Shown here piece after piece: positions 26,383-34,753 of a stretch of DNA of 64,000 bases; the stretch's first letter is position 1, and each line of letters opens with the position of its first letter. The stretch is from JBNNGK01 sp050268245 (lineage in GTDB: Bacteria > Pseudomonadota > Gammaproteobacteria > Enterobacterales > Enterobacteriaceae). The DNA lies in the NCBI RefSeq assembly GCF_050268245.1, contig NZ_JBNNGK010000015.1, positions 1-64,000 of the forward strand. Direction: 5' to 3'. The position numbers were made by a program, and so were the translations under genes. The notes under the pieces were generated by a model. That model ran no database searches, was not told the origin of the DNA, and saw nothing but the letters and a program-made list of their open reading frames with translations.

Positions 26383-28551
26383 ATGAAACCCGCTTTTCGT
26401 TTTGCTATTGCGCCTTTAGCTCTGTTCGCCAATAGCGTCTTGGCTGAAGACAACCCCATTTATCTCATCTTAAATGACAATTTTAAGGGCGAGGTGCCTG
26501 TTCACCTTGGCGTCGATGGATTGCCATGCATCACTGCGCCTTTACTACAGGAAGGTGGTGTTCCTGAGGCGTCTATCCAGACGATGGAGAAAGATGCTAC
26601 GGGCTGTATTCTGCCAGCGGTGTTGCAAGAGCAGAAAATCAACGTGTCATACGATGCTGTTGCAGAGTTGCTCACCGTGGATATCCCCGCCAAACTGTTA
26701 GTAAACGACACCATGGCGCGTTGGGATGACGGCGTTAATGCGGCTTTTGTGAGTTATCAGGTTAACTATGGCCATTATTCTGCTGAGCAGTCTCGTGATG
26801 CTGAACGCAATTACAGTCTGTATGCAGACTTTTTTGCTGGGGCGAACATCGGGGCTTGGCGGTTGCGTTATCAACCGGTTTACCAGAAAGATACCTGGGG
26901 CAATCCTACCTGGCATACGGAGAAGGCGTTAGCGTACCGGGATATTAAAGCCTGGCGCGCGCTACTCACGGTGGGTGACAGTTCGACGCCGTCGGTATTG
27001 TTCGAAAATGTCAGATTTCGCGGTATCACCTTGGTGTCTGATAGCCGAATGCAACCTGAGGGATTACGGCAGTTCTCGCCTTGGATTCGTGGCGTGTCGC
27101 GCAGTAATGCCGAAGTGAAAGTACGGCAAAATGGTGAAGTGATCTACCAGACGTTTGTCCCTCCTGGGGTTTTTGTCTTGAAAGATGTTTATCCTCCCGA
27201 TCTCCAAGGTGACCTTACCGTGACGATAAAAGAAAGTGACGGTAGCGAGACTGAACGTAAAATTCCTTATTCATCAATGCCTAATCTAGTTCATGGTGAC
27301 CAGTGGCGCTATGACGTTAGCGTAGGGAAGTATCGGCCTTACTTTGGCATGGAAGAAGAACAGCCCAAATTTATGCAGGCATCATTAAGCTACGGTCTAC
27401 CGGGCAAAGTGACGTTATATGGTGGCCTGCAAGCAGCGGATATTTATCACAGTGTTGCCGTGGGGATTGGTAAAAGCTTTAACCAATGGGGGGCATTCTC
27501 TCTGGATTACAACTATTCATTGGCTACGCAACCGCGTCGCCCGTCATCAGACAAAGGTAAGATGGTTCGGGCGCGTTATGCGAAAGCTTTTCAGGGATGG
27601 GAGTCTTCAGTCAGTGTGTTAGCGCAGTACTATCCGCGGCAGCGCTATCGGACTTTTGGTGATGCTATCGAGCAGCAGACGACCTATTGGTGGGATTGGG
27701 AAGACGGTATTTATGTCGGTGACTTTGATGATGAGAAAAAGTACCGGCTCGAAGCGCGTTATACTCAATATCTGTCAGACTCAGACAACCTTTACCTGAC
27801 GCTGGCGCGGGAGGCCAGACGCGGCAGAAATAAAGGTAATAGTAGTGTTGAGTTGGGGTACAGTTCGACTTGGGGCGCAGTTGATGTAAACCTGTTTGCG
27901 GAATACAACCGAACGTCGTGGGGCAAAGAGCAGAGTCAGGTTGGACTCTCTTTCTCTGTGCCGCTTGATAAACTATCGATGCCACGTCTCAAACTCAATT
28001 ACGACCACACATTTGCGAAGAATGGCGCGGATAGCCGACGAGTGGGCATTAGCGGCACTGCGCTGTCGGACTATAGCCTGAGCTACGATTTGAGTACTAC
28101 TCAAAGGCAAAACCGTGGCAGTAGCCAAGATGCAAGCGCCAGCTATCAATACAATGCGGGCTCGTTACGCCTTGGGTATTCGCAAGGCCAGGGTTACCGG
28201 CAGCAAAACGCCGAGCTTACCGGCAGTATTATGGCACACCAAGAAGGGGTTACGCTGGGGCAAATGCTGGAAGAAACCATGGCGATAGTTAGCGTGCCGG
28301 GTTCTCCTGGCATCGGTGTGGATAACCAATATGGCGTGACTACCGATTGGCGCGGCTATGCCGTGGTTGGCATGTTGACCCCTTATCGAGTCAACCGACT
28401 GTCGCTGGATACTTTCAATCTACCGGAGGATGAGGAACTGCCTGAGCCAGAGAATGAGGTGGTGCCGACCGCTGGGGCGATTATGTTTAGCCGGTTTGCC
28501 CCAGCGCGTAAAGTTAACCTGGATGATGTTCAAACCAGCTCTCCAAAATAA
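26383..28551 (+). CDS. Orphan chaperone-usher outer-membrane usher, C-terminally truncated
   Basis: 722 residues from ATG 26383 with AGGGA upstream; ordinary ushers are about 800-870. Signal peptide ending SVLA, N-terminal domain with LPCITAPLL, then the usher barrel with VPPGVFVLKDVYPPDLQGDLTVTI.ESDG and GDQWRYDVSVGKYRP, and near the end GVTTDWRGYAVVGMLTPYRVNRLSLD and VVPTAGAIMF. It stops shortly after the segment where full-length ushers go on into the last C-terminal immunoglobulin-like domain, so the pilus-binding CTD2 is missing. Its last 38 bases overlap the end of the convergent ruvX gene. No chaperone or pilin gene is nearby. It may be a decaying pseudogene or a specialised short usher. 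Confidence 0.85.
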   Translation: MKPAFRFAIAPLALFANSVLAEDNPIYLILNDNFKGEVPVHLGVDGLPCITAPLLQEGGVPEASIQTMEKDATGCILPAVLQEQKINVSYDAVAELLTVDIPAKLLVNDTMARWDDGVNAAFVSYQVNYGHYSAEQSRDAERNYSLYADFFAGANIGAWRLRYQPVYQKDTWGNPTWHTEKALAYRDIKAWRALLTVGDSSTPSVLFENVRFRGITLVSDSRMQPEGLRQFSPWIRGVSRSNAEVKVRQNGEVIYQTFVPPGVFVLKDVYPPDLQGDLTVTIKESDGSETERKIPYSSMPNLVHGDQWRYDVSVGKYRPYFGMEEEQPKFMQASLSYGLPGKVTLYGGLQAADIYHSVAVGIGKSFNQWGAFSLDYNYSLATQPRRPSSDKGKMVRARYAKAFQGWESSVSVLAQYYPRQRYRTFGDAIEQQTTYWWDWEDGIYVGDFDDEKKYRLEARYTQYLSDSDNLYLTLAREARRGRNKGNSSVELGYSSTWGAVDVNLFAEYNRTSWGKEQSQVGLSFSVPLDKLSMPRLKLNYDHTFAKNGADSRRVGISGTALSDYSLSYDLSTTQRQNRGSSQDASASYQYNAGSLRLGYSQGQGYRQQNAELTGSIMAHQEGVTLGQMLEETMAIVSVPGSPGIGVDNQYGVTTDWRGYAVVGMLTPYRVNRLSLDTFNLPEDEELPEPENEVVPTAGAIMFSRFAPARKVNLDDVQTSSPK

Positions 28552-28936
28552 CCACTGCCGAGGCTGAATCGACACTGCCTTTGTCTAACGCACGGCAGCC
28601 GCCGCGATCAAACAGGTGAGAGCGGGCTTCCACGGTGCTCAGACGCTCGTCATGCAGCGCGATTTGTACGCCAAAGCGGCCATGCAGTCGGTTGGCAAAC
28701 TTGCGAGCGCGTTCGGTCAGCGGTTGTTCGGTGCCGTCCATATTCAGGGGAAGGCCAACGATGACCAGATCCGGTTGCCACTCTTTCAGCAGTTTTTCAA
28801 CCTTCTGCCAGTCTGGCGTGCCGTCTTGCGCTTTGAACGCTGCCAGGGCACGGGCGGTTCCGGTGATTTCCTGGCCGATGGCAACGCCAATGCTTTTAGT
28901 GCCGAAATCAAAGGCGATAAGGGTGCGGTTGCTCAT
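28514..28936 (-). CDS. ruvX: Putative pre-16S rRNA nuclease YqgF/RuvX
   Basis: 140 residues. RNase H-like fold with LIAFDFGTKSIGVAIG, VGLPLNMDGTEQ and DERLSTVEA, ending KGSVDSASAVVILE. Needed for final trimming of 16S rRNA 5' end. Start shares its last base with the yqgE stop. Its 3' end overlaps the end of the usher gene on the other strand. Confidence 0.95.
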   Translation of the reverse strand: MSNRTLIAFDFGTKSIGVAIGQEITGTARALAAFKAQDGTPDWQKVEKLLKEWQPDLVIVGLPLNMDGTEQPLTERARKFANRLHGRFGVQIALHDERLSTVEARSHLFDRGGCRALDKGSVDSASAVVILESWFEHHPG

Positions 28937-29499
28937 CAGGCACGTCCTGCGTGATTGGCGATGCGGCGAATATCGATACCCAAACGGTTTGCCGCTTCGC
29001 GCCAGCGGCTGGCTATTGGTGTGTGAAACAGAATATCGCTGTCAGCCTCACAGGTCAGCCAGACATTTTCCAACACTTCTTGTTCAAGCTGGTTTTTTTC
29101 CCAACCGGCGTAACCAAGAGCAACCAGTACATCTTGCGGTTGTTCCGGAGTGCCCAGCGTTTCCAGCACGTCTTTAGAGGTGGTGATCATGGTGTCCGGT
29201 GAGATTTGTATGCTTGAGTCAAACCCAGAACGTGGCGTGTGTAGAATAAAACCGCGGTCGTCAGCCAACGGGCCGCCAGCGAATACCGGTTTATCCAGGA
29301 TAATGGACGGATCGCGCTCCCTAGGCAAAATCTGAAGTTTGCTCAGCACGCTTTCGACCGTGAATTGTTCCATAGGTTTATTAATCACCAAACCCATGGC
29401 GCCGTCTTCGTTATGTTCACAGATATAAATCACTGCGTGTTTGAAGCGGGGATCCTGCATCGTTGGCATGGCGATAAGAAAATGATGCTGTAAATTCAT
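28936..29499 (-). CDS. yqgE: UPF0301 family protein YqgE
   Basis: 187 residues from ATG 29499, the E. coli length and N-terminus (MNLQHHFLIAMP); the frame is open 60 bases further. Motifs YICEHNEDGAMGLVINKP and GGPLADDRGFILHTP. Fold known, biochemical role not settled. Operon with gshB and ruvX. Confidence 0.94.
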   Translation of the reverse strand: MNLQHHFLIAMPTMQDPRFKHAVIYICEHNEDGAMGLVINKPMEQFTVESVLSKLQILPRERDPSIILDKPVFAGGPLADDRGFILHTPRSGFDSSIQISPDTMITTSKDVLETLGTPEQPQDVLVALGYAGWEKNQLEQEVLENVWLTCEADSDILFHTPIASRWREAANRLGIDIRRIANHAGRA

Positions 29500-29598
29500 A
29501 GCGATATAAGAAGTTAAGTGAATTGTCGTCAGTATGCGGTGAAAAGGTGGCGAAGTCACGAGGTTACGGGCGATAGTCTGACCCGTAACATCATTACA

Positions 29599-30549
29599 TC
29601 AACGTGTAGACAGACGCTTTTCGATGGCATCCATCAGCATACCGGTAATGGAAACCGGGAAGGCGGCTTCGATCTCGCGTACACAGGTTGGGCTGGTGAC
29701 GTTGATTTCTGTCAGGCGATCGCCAATAACGTCCAAACCAACAAAAATGAGTCCTTTCTCTTTCAACGTAGGTGCAACCGCACGGGCAATTTTCCAGTCG
29801 CTCTCGCTCAGTGGGCGGGCTTCTCCACGCCCACCGGCGGCCAAATTACCCCGCGTTTCTCCCTGAGCCGGGATGCGCGCCAGACAGTAAGGAACCGGCT
29901 CACCATCAACCACCAGGATGCGTTTGTCACCTTCCTTGATCGCAGGGAGGAAGTTCTGCGCCATACAAAAACGGCTACCGTGTTCAGTCAGCGTTTCGAT
30001 AATCACTGACAGGTTTGGATCTTCCTGCTTAACGCGAAAAATGGAAGCGCCCCCCATGCCGTCTAGCGGCTTGAGGATGATGTCGCCGTGACGCTGGTGG
30101 AAGGTGCGGATGTGCGCCGCATTACGGCTGACTAAAGTGTCTGGCGTCAGTTCTGGGAACCAGGCGGTGAACAGCTTTTCATTACAGTCGCGCAGACTTT
30201 GCGGCTTGTTGACCACCAAGGTACCTTGTACTTCTGCGCGTTCCAGAATATAGGTGGCATAGATGTATTCGGTATCAAACGGCGGATCCTTACGCATCAG
30301 GATCACGTCCAGATCGTGTAATGCCAGATCTTGTTCGCTGCCGAAGCTGTACCAGTTTTCTTTGTCTTCCTTAACATTCAACAACCGGGTTCGGGCACGG
30401 CCGTCACCGGCATGTAAATAGAGATCGTTCATCTCTATATAATGCAGTTCCCAGCCACGGCGCTGAGCTTCCAGCAGCATGGCGAAACTGGTGTCTTTTT
30501 TGATATTGATGGATGCGATAGGGTCCATCACGATGCCGAGCTTAATCAT
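29599..30549 (-). CDS. gshB: Glutathione synthetase
   Basis: 316 residues. ATP-grasp ligase: N-terminal MIKLGIVMDPI..INIKKDTS, KPLDGMGGASIFR (ATP lid), RILVVDGEPVPYCLARIP and VGLDVIGDRLTEINVTSPTC. Joins gamma-glutamylcysteine and glycine. Follows rsmE by 15 bases, so likely one transcript rsmE-gshB-yqgE-ruvX. Confidence 0.97.
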   Translation of the reverse strand: MIKLGIVMDPIASINIKKDTSFAMLLEAQRRGWELHYIEMNDLYLHAGDGRARTRLLNVKEDKENWYSFGSEQDLALHDLDVILMRKDPPFDTEYIYATYILERAEVQGTLVVNKPQSLRDCNEKLFTAWFPELTPDTLVSRNAAHIRTFHQRHGDIILKPLDGMGGASIFRVKQEDPNLSVIIETLTEHGSRFCMAQNFLPAIKEGDKRILVVDGEPVPYCLARIPAQGETRGNLAAGGRGEARPLSESDWKIARAVAPTLKEKGLIFVGLDVIGDRLTEINVTSPTCVREIEAAFPVSITGMLMDAIEKRLSTR

Positions 30550-30564
30550 TGTTTCTCTTCTCCT

Positions 30565-31296
30565 TTAACCCAGATCGCCAAAACGCACCTGCAGCGCAGT
30601 AATTACGGTGAGCGCGGTGGTTTCTGTACGTAAAACGCGTGGCCCCAGCAGGATATCAGTAAATCCGTGGTCGGTGGTCATCGCAATTTCTTCAGCGGAT
30701 AAACCGCCTTCCGGCCCAATCAGCAAGCGAACATGGTTCACCGGCAGTGGCAGGGTATTAATGCTATGGCTAGCACGTGGATGCAGGTTCAGCTTTAGGC
30801 TGTCATCTTGTTCCGCACACCAGGCTTCGAGCTGCATCGCTTCGCGGATTTCCGGGATGCGATTGCGGCCACATTGCTCACAGGCGGCGATGGCGATTTT
30901 TTGCCATTGCTGTCGTTTCTTAGCCAAACGCTCGCCATCCAATTTAACGCCACAACGTGCTGAAAACAGTGGGGTAATGGTGTTCACGCCCAGTTCAATA
31001 GACTTTTGGATAGTGAACTCCATCTTCTCTCCACGAGAAATCACCTGGCCTAAATGCAGGTTAAGCGGTGATTCACGATCTTCCAACTGCCCACCTTGAA
31101 CGCGTACCTGCACGCTTTTTTTATCCACTAGGGTGATTTCGGCATCGAACACCTGGTTACTGCCGTCGAACAGTTGCAGTGCTTGGCCGGGGCTCATGCG
31201 TAGAACACGCCCGACGTGGTTAGCCGCATCTTCGCTCAGGGCAATGTCAATATGGGAACTTAGCGGCTCCGGGTGGTAAATGCGAGGTATGCGCAT
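30565..31296 (-). CDS. rsmE: 16S rRNA m3U1498 methyltransferase
   Basis: 243 residues. N-terminal PUA-like domain (about 1-70) and SPOUT knot domain with IQKSIELGVNTITPLFSARC and the SAM site LLIGPEGGLSAEEI and LGPRVLRTETTALT. Modifies 16S rRNA at U1498. First of the rsmE-gshB-yqgE-ruvX run. Confidence 0.96.
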   Translation of the reverse strand: MRIPRIYHPEPLSSHIDIALSEDAANHVGRVLRMSPGQALQLFDGSNQVFDAEITLVDKKSVQVRVQGGQLEDRESPLNLHLGQVISRGEKMEFTIQKSIELGVNTITPLFSARCGVKLDGERLAKKRQQWQKIAIAACEQCGRNRIPEIREAMQLEAWCAEQDDSLKLNLHPRASHSINTLPLPVNHVRLLIGPEGGLSAEEIAMTTDHGFTDILLGPRVLRTETTALTVITALQVRFGDLG

Positions 31297-31362
31297 AATT
31301 ATTTTCTCATCCTGACGAAACGCGCAGCCGATGCGGCTGCAAGTTGAACTATCAAAGCTATG

Positions 31363-32058
31363 TTAGCTCTTTTGTCGCTGACAAGCCTGCTGAATATACG
31401 GATTGTGATTCCCTTGCACCTTAGCGATGCGTGCCTCGCGCTGGCATTCCCAATCGTTTACCGGATATTGGCGATTCCACACTTCAAAGAGTTGGGTTTG
31501 CTGACGTGACAGACGCAGATGATAACGATCGCGCATATAAAAATAGGTGCGGGCAATCGTACCGCGCGCGCGCGCCGGGGGTTCTGTCTGTTTACTTTTG
31601 AAATTGACTTTCATTGGGCACTGACCATATTGGCCTTCGCCGCCGCGCCATTGGCTATACATAAAATTACTGCGATCGCCATTCACTTCGCCAACGGCAG
31701 GTTGCAGATTATGCAGATCGGTTTCTATCCGGCGATAGCTGGGATCTTTATTACAGTTTTTGCGTCCGCCGTGCTGCCAACATTGCAGTTGGTGGCCGAA
31801 CTGCCAAGCAGGAACAACATGTTCCCATTCAATGCGCCCGGCACGTTGAGCATTCTTACGTGGCTGATAGCCGCAGCTATTGAGATCGGGAATGCCTTTT
31901 TTACCGTGCCAGTTAATTTTACAGCCGCAGTAAAAGCTGCCGGGGGCGTCTTGATTGATTTTGACCGCCGCCGTTTTTGCCTGCGAAAAGTTATTGATGC
32001 CATGCGCCTGTACCGCGCCAGAAATGAGAACCACTGCGAAAAAAAATTTGCGAAGCAT
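31363..32058 (-). CDS. endA: Periplasmic DNA-specific endonuclease I
   Basis: 231 residues with a signal peptide ending GAVQA (about 18). Catalytic beta-beta-alpha metal region RIEWEHVVPAWQFG with the His base, followed by TDLHNLQPAVGEVNGDRSNF. Four or more Cys fit the disulfide-bonded periplasmic form. Cuts double-stranded DNA in the periplasm, relevant to DNA uptake. Position between sprT and rsmE as in E. coli. Confidence 0.96.
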   Translation of the reverse strand: MLRKFFFAVVLISGAVQAHGINNFSQAKTAAVKINQDAPGSFYCGCKINWHGKKGIPDLNSCGYQPRKNAQRAGRIEWEHVVPAWQFGHQLQCWQHGGRKNCNKDPSYRRIETDLHNLQPAVGEVNGDRSNFMYSQWRGGEGQYGQCPMKVNFKSKQTEPPARARGTIARTYFYMRDRYHLRLSRQQTQLFEVWNRQYPVNDWECQREARIAKVQGNHNPYIQQACQRQKS

Positions 32059-32210
32059 ATTCCAAAACAGCTCAAAATTGGAAAAGCAGGCAGGGTAACG
32101 GATGTGACCAGTAGGCGCAAATCTTGATATCGCCTTGTTTTAAACGGTAAATCGTTGCTATCCGCTTATGCGTCAAGACGATTGTGCCTGGTGAGATTTA
32201 ACGATCGCGG

Positions 32211-32729
32211 TTATCGCTCGAGTGTTTCGCCAGTGATAAAGCGCAACTTATCACCACAGTGACGACAGCGATATTCACTGTCACCGCGTAGCACTCGGTT
32301 ATGGCGGCGCACCGTTAATTGATGGCGTTGACAGCTACATTGGTAAGGAAACGTTTTGCTCTGCACCGAGCTGATTTCAAACTGGTGGGTACGGTTGGCT
32401 GATACATGCAGCACCGTTTCCATCATCCATCGCCATTCGCGCCCGTGCGGCGCTACGCGGCCAAAACGACGAAATACCAGCAGGTGCGCTAATTCATGCG
32501 GAACGACTTCATCAATAAAGCTGTGTTGATTTTCCAGCAATAACACGGGATTAAGGCGAATTTCCCAAGCCTGTAACCAGGCGGTGCCCGCGCTGGTGCC
32601 GCGTTGTTGGTAGACGACCTTGGGGTCGGGAAACGTTTCGGAAAAATGCTGCTCTGCCAACTGAAGTTTATCTCGCAGGCAGCGCATTACCGCTTGTTGC
32701 AGTGCAATGGGAATTCTGACTTTGTTCAT
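32211..32729 (-). CDS. sprT: SprT family zinc protein
   Basis: 172 residues. Zinc-metalloprotease signature VVPHELAHLLVFRRFG and a C-terminal zinc ribbon with C.C..H...RR...V...EYRC..C. Family related to eukaryotic Spartan; bacterial substrate unknown. Adjacent to endA and, past the inserted fumarase, galP. Confidence 0.95.
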   Translation of the reverse strand: MNKVRIPIALQQAVMRCLRDKLQLAEQHFSETFPDPKVVYQQRGTSAGTAWLQAWEIRLNPVLLLENQHSFIDEVVPHELAHLLVFRRFGRVAPHGREWRWMMETVLHVSANRTHQFEISSVQSKTFPYQCSCQRHQLTVRRHNRVLRGDSEYRCRHCGDKLRFITGETLER

Positions 32730-32798
32730 CGGCGTAGCATAGGTCAGGGAAACGTCTTAGACAATAACCCGCAATAATGATAACTCGATCGATAACCG

Positions 32799-32812
32799 CT
32801 GATTGTAATCAA
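32799..32812 (+). promoter_or_regulatory. FNR/CRP-like site upstream of the fumarase gene
   Basis: CTGAT-TGTA-ATCAA matches the FNR consensus TTGAT-N4-ATCAA in 9 of 10 positions. It lies about 240 bases before the fumarase start, with an AT-rich -10-like GATAAT at 32827-32832. Spacing to that -10 is shorter than the ideal for an FNR-activated promoter, so repression or another promoter is possible. Confidence 0.35.
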
Positions 32813-33052
32813 GCTGTTAACTGCGGGATAATAATTCGTGATTGATGAGTCTGTACCCGCAGTTTTCAACGGACGAGGTTGAAAAAACTCAATGGAGATA
32901 AACTCCTTGCGATTAGCGAGGTTATTTTGCGATTTAGCGCAATAACCAACGACCTGAAAATACGTAAGGTGTGGTGAGTTTTTTTGACGCAGCGAACCCG
33001 AATGCGCTGAAAGTGTGAATTTAACGCAGCTGATGTTGCAAGTGAGAGATAA

Positions 33053-34699
33053 ATGTCGAATAAACCGTTCCATTATCAAGATCCATTTCCGCTGAGCAAA
33101 GATGAGACAGAATACTATCTGCTGAGCCGTGACCACGTTGCCGTCACTGAATTTGAAGGGCAAGAGATCCTTAAAGTGGCGCCGCAAGCCTTGACGCTCC
33201 TCGCCCAGCACGCTTTCCATGATGCCTCATTCATGCTGCGTCCGGCACATCAGCAACAGGTAGCCGACATCCTCGCCGATCCTGAGGCCAGCGAAAATGA
33301 TAGGTACGTCGCGCTGCAATTTTTGCGTAACTCAGAAATCGCCGCCAAGGGGATTTTGCCTACCTGCCAAGATACCGGAACAGCCATCATCGTCGGTAAG
33401 AAAGGCCAACGCGTGTGGACCGGCGGTGGTGATGAAGAAGCGCTGTCTCGAGGGGTATACAATACCTACATTGAAGATAATCTGCGCTACTCGCAGAACG
33501 CCGCGCTGGATATGTATAAAGAGGTGAATACCGGGAGCAACCTGCCAGCCCAGATCGATCTTTACAGCGTAGACGGCGATGAATACAAATTTTTGTGCAT
33601 TGCCAAAGGCGGCGGTTCAGCGAACAAAACCTATTTGTATCAGGAAACCAAAGCGCTGCTGTCCCCGGGTAAACTGAAAGATTATCTGGTTGATAAGATG
33701 CGCACGTTAGGCACCGCTGCTTGCCCTCCGTACCATGTGGCGTTTGTCATCGGTGGCACATCGGCGGAATCGACGCTGAAAACGGTAAAGCTGGCATCAA
33801 CCAAGTATTATGATAATTTACCGACCGAGGGCAACGAACACGGTCAGGCATTTCGTGATGTCGCGCTGGAACAAGAACTGCTAAAAGCAGCACAAGACCT
33901 CGGTCTGGGGGCGCAATTCGGTGGCAAATATTTTGCGCACGATATCCGCGTGGTGCGCTTGCCGCGCCACGGTGCTTCTTGCCCGGTAGGCATGGGGGTT
34001 TCTTGCTCGGCTGACCGCAACATTAAAGCCAAGATTAACCGCGAAGGTATCTGGTTGGAAAAACTGGAGCATAATCCGGGTAAGTATATTCCTCCGGCGC
34101 TGCGTCAGGCGGGGGAAGGCGAAGCTGTCAAAGTAGACCTGAACCGGCCGATGGCTGAGATCCTCCAGCAACTGTCGCAATATCCTGTCTCTACCCGATT
34201 GTCGCTAAGCGGCACGATTATCGTCGGCCGTGATATTGCCCATGCGAAACTAAAAGAACGCCTGGAGCGTGGGGAAGGGCTGCCGCAGTACGTCAAAGAT
34301 CATCCTATTTATTATGCGGGGCCGGCCAAAACGCCAGAGGGTTATGCTTCCGGTTCATTGGGGCCAACGACCGCAGGGCGTATGGATTCCTATGTCGATC
34401 TGCTGCAATCTCACGGTGGCAGTATGATCATGTTGGCAAAAGGTAATCGTAGCCAGCAAGTCACTGACGCCTGTCACAAGCATGGTGGTTTCTATCTCGG
34501 CAGCATTGGTGGCCCAGCGGCGGTGCTGGCTCAGCAAAGTATCAAGAGCCTGGAGTGCGTGGAATATCCAGAGTTGGGCATGGAAGCGATTTGGAAAATT
34601 GAAGTAGAAGACTTCCCGGCGTTCATTCTGGTGGATGACAAAGGTAATGATTTCTTCCAGAAGATTCAAAGCGCACAGTGTGCACGCTGCGTGAAATAA
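33053..34699 (+). CDS. fumA: Class I (iron-sulfur) fumarate hydratase
   Basis: 548 residues, the size of E. coli FumA and FumB. N-terminal domain with cluster Cys in LPTCQDTGTA, then TAACPPYHVAFVIGGTSAE and GASCPVGMGVSCSADR, C-terminal domain with SGTIIVGRDIAHAK and GPTTAGRMDSYVDLLQ. Interconverts fumarate and malate using a [4Fe-4S] cluster. FumA and FumB cannot be told apart by eye; the symbol is given for the family. An FNR-like site upstream hints at oxygen control. In E. coli no fumarase lies between sprT and galP, so this is a clade-specific placement. Confidence 0.9.
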   Translation: MSNKPFHYQDPFPLSKDETEYYLLSRDHVAVTEFEGQEILKVAPQALTLLAQHAFHDASFMLRPAHQQQVADILADPEASENDRYVALQFLRNSEIAAKGILPTCQDTGTAIIVGKKGQRVWTGGGDEEALSRGVYNTYIEDNLRYSQNAALDMYKEVNTGSNLPAQIDLYSVDGDEYKFLCIAKGGGSANKTYLYQETKALLSPGKLKDYLVDKMRTLGTAACPPYHVAFVIGGTSAESTLKTVKLASTKYYDNLPTEGNEHGQAFRDVALEQELLKAAQDLGLGAQFGGKYFAHDIRVVRLPRHGASCPVGMGVSCSADRNIKAKINREGIWLEKLEHNPGKYIPPALRQAGEGEAVKVDLNRPMAEILQQLSQYPVSTRLSLSGTIIVGRDIAHAKLKERLERGEGLPQYVKDHPIYYAGPAKTPEGYASGSLGPTTAGRMDSYVDLLQSHGGSMIMLAKGNRSQQVTDACHKHGGFYLGSIGGPAAVLAQQSIKSLECVEYPELGMEAIWKIEVEDFPAFILVDDKGNDFFQKIQSAQCARCVK

Positions 34700-34702
34700 G
34701 CG

Positions 34703-34733
34703 TAATAAAAATGCCGCCCCTTAGCGGGCGGCA
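34703..34733 (-). terminator. Rho-independent terminator of galP (also fumarase side)
   Basis: TGCCGCCC / GGGCGGCA stem with a short loop; on the minus strand it is followed by TTTTTATTA, ending galP transcription. The same stem lies 12 bases past the fumarase stop. Confidence 0.85.
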
Positions 34734-34753
34734 TAAGCAGAAAGCAAACCGCG

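Noticed and set aside
32744..33220. 158-codon minus-strand frame over the fumarase promoter
   Set aside because: Overlaps the fumarase start and regulatory region, composition not protein-like, no recognisable motif.
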